A stretch of DNA of 64,000 nt from assembly GCA_027887005.1 (NCBI GenBank), contig JAPCJI010000003.1, positions 1 to 64,000 on the forward strand. The letters run 5' to 3'. The stretch's first letter is position 1, and every line of letters starts with the position of its first letter. This DNA comes from Nitrososphaerota archaeon (GTDB lineage: Archaea > Thermoproteota > Nitrososphaeria > Nitrososphaerales > Gagatemarchaeaceae). Of the stretch, positions 58,813 to 64,000 are shown piece after piece. Below the pieces are notes generated by a model, which saw only the letters and a list, made by a program, of their open reading frames with translations, was not told the DNA's origin and did no database searches. A program made the position numbers and the translations under genes.

Positions 58813-59736
58813 TTGAACCTACTCGTGGGCGCGACTGGCTTCGTCGGCGGTCATATCGTTGAGTACCTATTCCAGCAAGGGGAGATCTCGAAGGGGACCT
58901 TCAGGAAGGGTTCGCACCTCAAGATCATGGACGCGAGCGGAGTTCAGGGGATGGAGGCCGACCTGCTCGACCACCACTCACTCCACGAGGCGATGGAGGG
59001 CGCGGACACGATCTACAACATAGCGTCCCCGATGCCCGACTCTGACACGGATTTTGTGGAGGTCAACACCGAAGGTCTGTTGAACCTCCTGGAAGTCGCG
59101 ACAGAGCTGGGAGTCAAGACCCTCATCCACCTAAGCACATTGGACGTCTGCGGCTTCGGTACGAGGGAGCTTTCAGAATCCAGCCCAGTCAAGCCCGTCA
59201 CTGAATACCAAAAGGGGAAGGCCGAAGCGGAGCGCATCCTGGGCGAGTCTGCGAAGAGGACCCCGTCCCTGAGGGTGGTCATCATCCGTGCGGCAAGGGC
59301 CGTCGGCTCCCGCGATGAGTCCCTCACTATCCCCCTGCTTCGCATGATCGAGTCGGGGAAGGTGGTGCTCCCGGGGTCGAGTTCCATGTCCTTCTCTCAT
59401 CCGCAGGACATTGCTCAGGCGATGTACAAGGCAGCCACCGGCCAGGTTCCATCCGGCTCCCTGTACCTGGTGAAGTCATTCGACGCTACCCCCGAGGCCT
59501 TGTCCCGGGAGCTAGTCACCGCGGTGGGGGCAGAGGCCGAAGTGCGCAAAGAGGGCCTGTTCTCGAAGTCTCTCCTTGGCAGTTACGCCTCTGAACAGCT
59601 CAAGGCGTCCCTTGCAATCGAAGCGCAGTCTGGCTGGAAGCAACTCGGCTATTCCCCTGTCTTCAACAGCAGGACGACCTGTGAAGAAATCGCAAGATGG
59701 TACAAGAAGGAGCCTTGGGCCACAGACAGAGCCTGA
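58813..59736 (+). CDS. NAD-dependent epimerase/dehydratase family protein
   Basis: A 307-residue extended SDR. The dinucleotide loop is [13 protein letters not shown], and [10 protein letters not shown] holds the Tyr-Lys pair; [11 protein letters not shown] is the usual Ser region. It resembles 3-beta-hydroxysteroid dehydrogenase/dihydroflavonol reductase-like members more than sugar epimerases. TTG start right before NLLVGATG. It is transcribed with the small His-rich protein ahead and overlaps endonuclease III. Confidence 0.85.
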   Translation: MNLLVGATGFVGGHIVEYLFQQGEISKGTFRKGSHLKIMDASGVQGMEADLLDHHSLHEAMEGADTIYNIASPMPDSDTDFVEVNTEGLLNLLEVATELGVKTLIHLSTLDVCGFGTRELSESSPVKPVTEYQKGKAEAERILGESAKRTPSLRVVIIRAARAVGSRDESLTIPLLRMIESGKVVLPGSSSMSFSHPQDIAQAMYKAATGQVPSGSLYLVKSFDATPEALSRELVTAVGAEAEVRKEGLFSKSLLGSYASEQLKASLAIEAQSGWKQLGYSPVFNSRTTCEEIARWYKKEPWATDRA

Positions 59737-60443
59737 ACATCCCGACCACACTCCGGAAGATTAGGATGATGGTCTACGGCTCAAAGGATAAGCGGGCGAC
59801 TGCCCTGGCGGAGCTGAAGGACGTCGAGGAGGGAGACCCCTTCCGGGTACTGATAGGCACGATCCTTTCGCAGAGGACGAGAGATGAAAACACTGCCAAG
59901 GCTTCTGAAAACCTGTTTTCAAGGTACAGGACGGCCGAAGAGCTGGCCCACGCCGACCCGCGCGCCGTCAGGAAACTCATACGGCCGTCGGGTTTCTACA
60001 ACGTGAAGACGAAGAGCATTATCAGGGTCTCAAGACAGCTCATCAAGGAATTCGGAGGGGTGGTCCCGCACAGGATGGATGACCTGCTCAAGCTTCACTC
60101 AGTCGGGAGGAAGACCGCCAACTGCGTTCTGGTCTACGCCTTCAACGAGCCCGCGATACCAGTCGACACTCACGTCCACAGGATTTCAAACAGGCTGGGC
60201 CTGGTCAGCACAAGAGAGCCCGAAGACACAGAAGCCGAGCTTGTCAAGACGGTTCCAAAGAAGTACTGGTTGGACCTGAACGACCTATTCGTGAGGTTCG
60301 GCCAGACCACCTGCAAGCCTGTCGGACCTCACTGCGGCTCCTGCACACTGACAGGAGTCTGTCGTTACTACCAACAGGTAGTTGCTCCCAGGCGCGAAGC
60401 TGTTGAGTTCCGAGAGCATAAGCACTCAAACCTCCAGTCCTGA
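59697..60443 (+). CDS. nth: Endonuclease III
   Basis: A DNA glycosylase/AP lyase that removes oxidised pyrimidines. The helix-hairpin-helix with catalytic lysine is [16 protein letters not shown], the catalytic Asp is in [13 protein letters not shown], and the C-terminal 4Fe-4S loop is [17 protein letters not shown] with the exact Cys-x6-Cys-x2-Cys-x5-Cys spacing. [11 protein letters not shown] is the archaeal form of the ILSAQATD block. The frame starts at ATG 59697 inside the previous gene; TTG 59715 is an alternative and the ATGs at 59766 and 59769 would cut the first helix. Confidence 0.95.
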   Translation: MVQEGALGHRQSLNIPTTLRKIRMMVYGSKDKRATALAELKDVEEGDPFRVLIGTILSQRTRDENTAKASENLFSRYRTAEELAHADPRAVRKLIRPSGFYNVKTKSIIRVSRQLIKEFGGVVPHRMDDLLKLHSVGRKTANCVLVYAFNEPAIPVDTHVHRISNRLGLVSTREPEDTEAELVKTVPKKYWLDLNDLFVRFGQTTCKPVGPHCGSCTLTGVCRYYQQVVAPRREAVEFREHKHSNLQS

Positions 60444-60545
60444 GGAAGGAAATAGTTTCGCGTAAGTCCCCTGGTGCAATTATTACCTCTATCTGAATCC
60501 TGATAAGCGCGTTAGCACGGCTACAAACAGAAGCGTGGCTCATCT
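60444..60545. other. Intergenic gap before the HNH gene
   Basis: About 100 bases, clearly more AT-rich than the surroundings. No tRNA or clear TATA box was found, and no long repeat flanks the following gene. Confidence 0.4.
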
Positions 60546-60917
60546 GTGGCGAGAAGGGGATGGAAGTGTCCGTCATGTCAACGTCTGGGACGCCAACCTT
60601 CATGCCCAAGTCCAGGTCACATCGAACACTACCAAGTGTGGCTCAGAACTCGCCGACGCAACTACGACAAAGTACGCCACCAGGCAGTTGGGATACTAGG
60701 TGGAGTCTGCAGCAATTGTGGTATTTGTGACATTCGACTCCTACAGATCAACCATAAGTATGGTGGTGGGACGAAAGACTTCAAGAATAACCCCGTACAA
60801 GCATATAGAGATATCATAAAGGGCAAGCGAAACAGGGCAGACTTCGACATCAGGTGCGCGAATTGCAACATCCTTTATGAATATGAACGCAAGAGCCGGG
60901 GTGTGTTACCGAGGTGA
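60546..60917 (+). CDS. HNH-type endonuclease-like protein
   Basis: A 123-residue basic protein with CPSCQRLG near the N-terminus and a C-terminal HNH-like module: CSNCG, then LQINHKYGGG, then RCANCN. The two CxxC pairs form a zinc site and INH supplies the catalytic His. GTG start. Its base composition is visibly lower in GC than the neighbours, and the codons in GGVCSNCGICDIRLLQINH are AT-ending, so it may be acquired from a virus or plasmid. Could be a free-standing nuclease or a remnant. Confidence 0.75.
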   Translation: MARRGWKCPSCQRLGRQPSCPSPGHIEHYQVWLRTRRRNYDKVRHQAVGILGGVCSNCGICDIRLLQINHKYGGGTKDFKNNPVQAYRDIIKGKRNRADFDIRCANCNILYEYERKSRGVLPR

Positions 60918-60921
60918 TGCC

Positions 60922-61245
60922 ATGCCGACATTAGAAGAGGCGAAGGCCCTTGTTCGAAAACTCGTCGAGGAGAAGAGCTTCGGCAACACGCCTGACGAGA
61001 TCCCGAACAAGCTTCTCTTCGCATTCATCGAGCTCGGTGAAGCGGGAGACTCCTGGAAGAAGGGCAGGCCCAAGGAGGAGACAATCGAGGAACTGATAGA
61101 CGTCATATTCTACGTCCTCGATGCGTCGCGCTTGATTGACCCGAAGGCAAACCTAGATGAGGTGTTCGAGAAGAAGCTGGCCAAGAACCTGTCCAGGCCC
61201 CACAGGTACGGAGAGGGGTTCAGGGAGGGCCCCACGGGCGCCTAG
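60922..61245 (+). CDS. MazG-like nucleoside triphosphate pyrophosphohydrolase
   Basis: A 107-residue all-helical MazG-family protein. The metal-binding glutamates are in FAFIELGEAGDSWKKG and EELIDVIFYVLD, the EExxE/ExxD arrangement of the family. It would cleave non-standard or excess NTPs to NMP and pyrophosphate. ATG 60922 is chosen; an upstream ATG at 60877 lies inside the HNH gene. Its stop overlaps the convergent small gene by 4 bases. Confidence 0.85.
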   Translation: MPTLEEAKALVRKLVEEKSFGNTPDEIPNKLLFAFIELGEAGDSWKKGRPKEETIEELIDVIFYVLDASRLIDPKANLDEVFEKKLAKNLSRPHRYGEGFREGPTGA

Positions 61246-61451
61246 CCCGCTCTAATCCAGATCAGCCGCTTGTCCTTATGGCACACGTATCCGTCGTAGG
61301 CCTGTCCCTTCGAATCGACGGCCTGTTCGGACTTGTTCATCATCGTCCCGCACTCTGCACACCTCTGGTCCGAAGGACTCTGCTTTACCTTCTGCCAATC
61401 TATCATGAAGTACGTCCAGAAGATCAAGTCTCCCGCCTTCTCAATCTTCAT
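61242..61451 (-). CDS. Small zinc-ribbon-like protein
   Basis: A 69-residue protein with CAEC and a later Cys (YVCHKDK), preceded by an aromatic stretch DLIFWTYFMIDW. The frame is open far upstream into the acyl-CoA dehydrogenase, but the ATG at 61451 lies about 27 bases after TTTTCTATAGG on this strand. Function unknown. Confidence 0.55.
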   Translation of the reverse strand: MKIEKAGDLIFWTYFMIDWQKVKQSPSDQRCAECGTMMNKSEQAVDSKGQAYDGYVCHKDKRLIWIRAG

Positions 61452-61539
61452 GGTCGCAACTCGGCCTTCACCTATAGAAAAGCCTGCTTCGCAATCCGCG
61501 ATGGTTAAAGAGACGACTCGTTCGGCTTGTAGCACCGGC

Positions 61540-62763
61540 ATGGAACCTCTCTTTCGGGCATCCGTTGACGAGGTCTCCAGGCTCATCGGCCTCAAGGAGA
61601 AGGAGCTGGCCATCCTGGAGGACGCCGACGCGGCCGCAAACGACCTCGTCACCTCGGAGTTCGAGTCCTATGTCGCACGGAAGTACAACCCGGAAACTGC
61701 TCTGGTCCTCAAGAAGCACAACCTGATGGGAGTGCCCATCGCCGAGGAGTACGGCGGGAGGGGGGCGAGGCAGCTCGTCCAGTCGCTCTTCCTTGAGCGT
61801 ATGGGGCAAACGGGCATGGGAGTGATCACCTTCGCCGACGTCCATCAGTGCCTGGGCAGCCTCGCCATCCAGGACTGGGGGTCCGAAGAGCAGAAACAGC
61901 GTCATCTTCCGAAGGCTGCCTCGGGGGAGGCCGTGCTTGCCTACGGTCTGACCGAGCCCGAAGCGGGGAGCGACCCTACTTCGATGAAGACAACCTACGC
62001 CGAAGACGGAGCGGGCTATCGACTGACGGGCTCGAAGTACCTCATCTCAAACGGGTCAATCGCGACCAACGTAATCATTTTCGCCTACCCGAAACAGGGA
62101 GGCGGGGGTCCCAGTGCCTTCATCGTCGACACCAAGCAGAAGGGATTCTACGTAGACATGAGGTTGGACGAGAAGATTGGGCTCTTCACCTCGGACACCT
62201 CGTTGCTATCGCTGGAGGACGTCTTCGTCGCCAGCGAGGACCTGCTGGGGCAGGAAGGAAAAGGGCTCGCGGTTGCCTACTCCGCCCTCCTCAACGGGAG
62301 GATAGGGATCGGCTCGGGGTGCATCGGCGTGATGGAGGATTGTCTCAACCAAGTCAAAGAGAGGGCGTCCTCGAGAGTACAGCATGGTAAGCAGATCGGG
62401 AAGCACCAGCTGGTTCAGAAGCACATAGCTTTCATCGAATCGAATCTGGAGGCATGTAGGTGGCTCGTCTACAGGGCCGCGATCAAGAAGGACGAATACG
62501 AAAAGGACACAAAGAACCTTGCCCTGAGGGGGGACGCAGACCGGCTCTCAGCCGTTGCGAAGTACATGGCCTCGAAGGGAGCGTTCGAGTCCGCGGACAG
62601 GGCGGTACAGGTCTTCGGTGGCTTCGGATACTCGATAATGTCTCCCGTGGCCAAGCATTTCCTCGACGCCCGGGTCGCGCGCATCTACGAGGGGACCGAC
62701 GAGATCATGGAGCTGAAGATCGCCTCCTCGATCCTAGGCAAGGACTTCGAAGCCTACAAGTAG
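61540..62763 (+). CDS. Acyl-CoA dehydrogenase
   Basis: A 407-residue FAD-dependent acyl-CoA dehydrogenase. LTEPEAGSDPTSMKTTY and YLISNGSIATNVIIFA match the substrate and FAD-binding signatures, the C-terminal QVFGGFGYSIMSPVAKHFLDARVARIYEGTDEI contains the catalytic-base Glu in YEGT. The ATG at 61540 is about 36 bases after TGGTTAAAG and starts the conserved N-terminus; upstream frame is spurious. Electron transfer flavoprotein genes are not in the window. It probably oxidises short or branched acyl-CoA that ends in the methylmalonyl-CoA pathway. Confidence 0.93.
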   Translation: MEPLFRASVDEVSRLIGLKEKELAILEDADAAANDLVTSEFESYVARKYNPETALVLKKHNLMGVPIAEEYGGRGARQLVQSLFLERMGQTGMGVITFADVHQCLGSLAIQDWGSEEQKQRHLPKAASGEAVLAYGLTEPEAGSDPTSMKTTYAEDGAGYRLTGSKYLISNGSIATNVIIFAYPKQGGGGPSAFIVDTKQKGFYVDMRLDEKIGLFTSDTSLLSLEDVFVASEDLLGQEGKGLAVAYSALLNGRIGIGSGCIGVMEDCLNQVKERASSRVQHGKQIGKHQLVQKHIAFIESNLEACRWLVYRAAIKKDEYEKDTKNLALRGDADRLSAVAKYMASKGAFESADRAVQVFGGFGYSIMSPVAKHFLDARVARIYEGTDEIMELKIASSILGKDFEAYK

Positions 62764-62794
62764 CCTTATACTGCGAAGGAGTCGACTGGGAGAT

Positions 62795-63241
62795 ATGCAA
62801 ATCCACCTGGAGGGCTCCAACACAATGAAGTCGAGCCGCGAAACGGTCTTCGGTCTCCTGACCGACCCGAACTTCCTCGCGAAGACCCTTCCCGACGCAG
62901 AAGACGTCCATGTCCTTGACGGGTCGAGCCTTGAAGCGAAACTCAAACTCAGGTTGGCCGTGGTGAGCAGTAGGCTCAACGTGAAGCTTAGGCTGACGGA
63001 CATGCAACCGCCCTCTAAGGCGACCCTGATGGCGGAGGGGTCAGGAAGCGGAAGCACCATGAAGATCACCAGTGTCTTCAATCTTGAAGGTGAGAGCCCT
63101 ACGACCATGAGATGGTCTGCCGATGCCGAAATCGGCGGCGTCATGGCCGGTCTCGGTTCGACTGTCCTTCGAGGATTCGCAGCAAAGAAGGTGGGCGAGA
63201 TATTCGAGGGCATAACCCGCGCCGTAGAAGCCAGCACCTAG
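62795..63241 (+). CDS. CoxG-like SRPBCC protein, second copy
   Basis: A 148-residue START-like protein of the CoxG family with the plan of the one at 19680: SSRETVFGLLTDPNFLAKTLPDAEDVHVLDG, a beta-rich middle and FAAKKVGEIFEGITRAVEA at the end. CCTTATACTG near 62768 is 27 bases before the ATG. It is not next to a molybdenum hydroxylase; it follows the acyl-CoA dehydrogenase. It may bind a hydrophobic ligand such as quinone. Confidence 0.8.
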   Translation: MQIHLEGSNTMKSSRETVFGLLTDPNFLAKTLPDAEDVHVLDGSSLEAKLKLRLAVVSSRLNVKLRLTDMQPPSKATLMAEGSGSGSTMKITSVFNLEGESPTTMRWSADAEIGGVMAGLGSTVLRGFAAKKVGEIFEGITRAVEAST

Positions 63242-63274
63242 GGGGCCGAGGGTCTGGCCAATCTAGCAGGTGAC

Positions 63275-64000
63275 ATGTTCGGCCGCGCTCTGGACGTTCT
63301 CCACAAGAACGCAGTGGAGAAAGGGCTGAGGACATCAGCGGCATACTACAACCAAATCTGGGCGAGGGACGCGTTCATCAGCTTCCTGGGGGCGAACTTG
63401 ATAGGAGACCCAAGACTGATGAGGTGCGCCAAAACCACTGTCTCCACCTTCGCAAAGACCGCCTCGCCCATGGGCCAGATCGCCAACTTCTACGACCTGG
63501 TCACCGATGGCCCGGAGTACGGGTACTCCGGCTCCACTGACTCGACCTGCTGGTACATCATTGGTCTCGCAAGCCTCTACCGCGCGACCGAGGACCGGGC
63601 CCTCCTCGAGGAGCCTCTCGACGCTGCAGTCGCTGCTTTCAAGTGGCTCAGGTACCAGGATGCCAACAACTCATGGCTGATCGACTCTCCCCCGGGGGCC
63701 GACTGGATGGACGCTTCCGTCCAGCGGGCGGGGAAGACCCTCTACAACAACTCGCTTTTCCTGATCGCCGCTCACTCCATGGCGCTCCTCCTTTCGGCCT
63801 CCAGGCTATCCATCGCGAAGCCGTACTGGATTGACCCGTCAGAACTCAAGAAGAGGTTCAACGACGTCTTCCTGCCGGAATTCGAGAGCCCTGCGAGGAT
63901 CGCAGCCTATTGGCCGAGGCTGTCGGGCGCGTTCAGGGGAGCCAAGCCTCTGAACTTCTCCCAAAGCTACTACCTTCACTACGTCTCCTTCTCCAGGGTT
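63275..64000 (+). CDS. Glycoside hydrolase with (alpha/alpha)6 barrel, partial
   Basis: The frame starts at ATG 63275 and stays open to the end of the window (242 codons), so only the N-terminal part is seen. YYNQIWARDAFISFLG, GYSGSTDSTCWYIIGLASLY and PPGADWMDAS resemble amylo-alpha-1,6-glucosidase/glycogen debranching and related (alpha/alpha)6 glycosidases, where WxRDxF carries a conserved Asp. No signal peptide is visible, so it should act in the cytoplasm, on glycogen or a similar glucan. It begins 33 bases after the CoxG-like stop in the same frame. Confidence 0.75.
   Translation, partial: MFGRALDVLHKNAVEKGLRTSAAYYNQIWARDAFISFLGANLIGDPRLMRCAKTTVSTFAKTASPMGQIANFYDLVTDGPEYGYSGSTDSTCWYIIGLASLYRATEDRALLEEPLDAAVAAFKWLRYQDANNSWLIDSPPGADWMDASVQRAGKTLYNNSLFLIAAHSMALLLSASRLSIAKPYWIDPSELKKRFNDVFLPEFESPARIAAYWPRLSGAFRGAKPLNFSQSYYLHYVSFSRV

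Noticed and set aside
1-64000. CRISPR array, insertion sequence, integrase or phage cluster
   Set aside because: I saw no regularly spaced direct repeats, no transposase or integrase and no structural virus genes; the only mobile-type gene is the HNH protein at 60546.

Overview
This is a 64 kb stretch of a dense, GC-rich archaeal chromosome (about 58-60 % GC by eye). The archaeal signs are an archaeal-type ribosomal protein S10, the regulatory chain of aspartate carbamoyltransferase (pyrI) next to pyrB, a two-subunit aconitase X, many TTG and GTG starts, and TATA boxes (TTTAAA or TTATA types) centred about 27 bases upstream of the start codons, i.e. leaderless transcripts. Gene content (aerobic molybdenum hydroxylase, cupredoxin, methylmalonyl-CoA mutase, acyl-CoA dehydrogenase, both AMP- and ADP-forming acyl-CoA synthetases) fits a heterotrophic, oxygen-using member of Thermoproteota/Nitrososphaeria (for example a non-ammonia-oxidising soil lineage). 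That placement is inferred from a few proteins and is only moderately sure. I see no ammonia oxidation genes, tRNA or rRNA genes, CRISPR array or transposase, and no gene-free stretch longer than about 300 bases.

Layout. 0.2-5.5 kb: a thioesterase, an amidase and small membrane proteins, then the minus-strand operon moaC-moaB-TauE/SafE transporter-dihydroorotase-like amidohydrolase. 5.4-11.3 kb: a nearly complete molybdenum cofactor set (moaC, moaB, moaA, moaD, moaE, xdhC, a MocA/MobA-like nucleotidyltransferase, moeA). 11.4-14.4 kb: OsmC protein, a cytosine-deaminase-like amidohydrolase, a secreted beta-propeller. 14.5-18.7 kb: methylmalonyl-CoA mutase large subunit, methylmalonyl-CoA epimerase, a carboxyltransferase and a metal-dependent cyclase/hydrolase. 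18.8-36 kb: the most unusual part, with two GNAT-like paralogues, a CoxG protein, a nucleoside-type (BMP) ABC transporter, the three subunits of oxamate transcarbamylase (AllF, AllG, AllH), a three-subunit molybdenum hydroxylase of xanthine dehydrogenase type, carbamate kinase and pyrBI. 36-47 kb: Nudix, sugar-nucleotide epimerase-like protein, S10, aldehyde and alcohol dehydrogenases, aconitase X, HAD phosphatase, a DEAH helicase and an enolase-superfamily enzyme. 47.6-54.4 kb: small proteins, a two-domain cupredoxin, and an acetate block (SatP-type transporter, Acs, ADP-forming acyl-CoA synthetase). 54.4-64 kb: membrane proteins, a small regulator, universal stress and CBS proteins, endonuclease III, an HNH protein, MazG-like protein, acyl-CoA dehydrogenase, a second CoxG-like protein and the start of a glycoside hydrolase.

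How the genes may work together (inference): a nucleobase or nucleoside is imported by the BMP/ABC system; the molybdenum hydroxylase, served by the Moco genes and XdhC, oxidises the ring; cyclic amidohydrolases, the cyclase-family hydrolase and the amidase open and trim it; AllFGH cleaves a carbamoyl-oxamate-type intermediate to oxamate plus carbamoyl phosphate; carbamate kinase converts the latter to ATP, CO2 and ammonia, or pyrBI draws it into pyrimidine synthesis. Urate- and allantoate-handling enzymes are not in the window, so the exact substrate is open. A recurrent architectural theme is that divergent neighbours share one near-palindromic TATA box with start codons roughly 25-35 bases away on each side.
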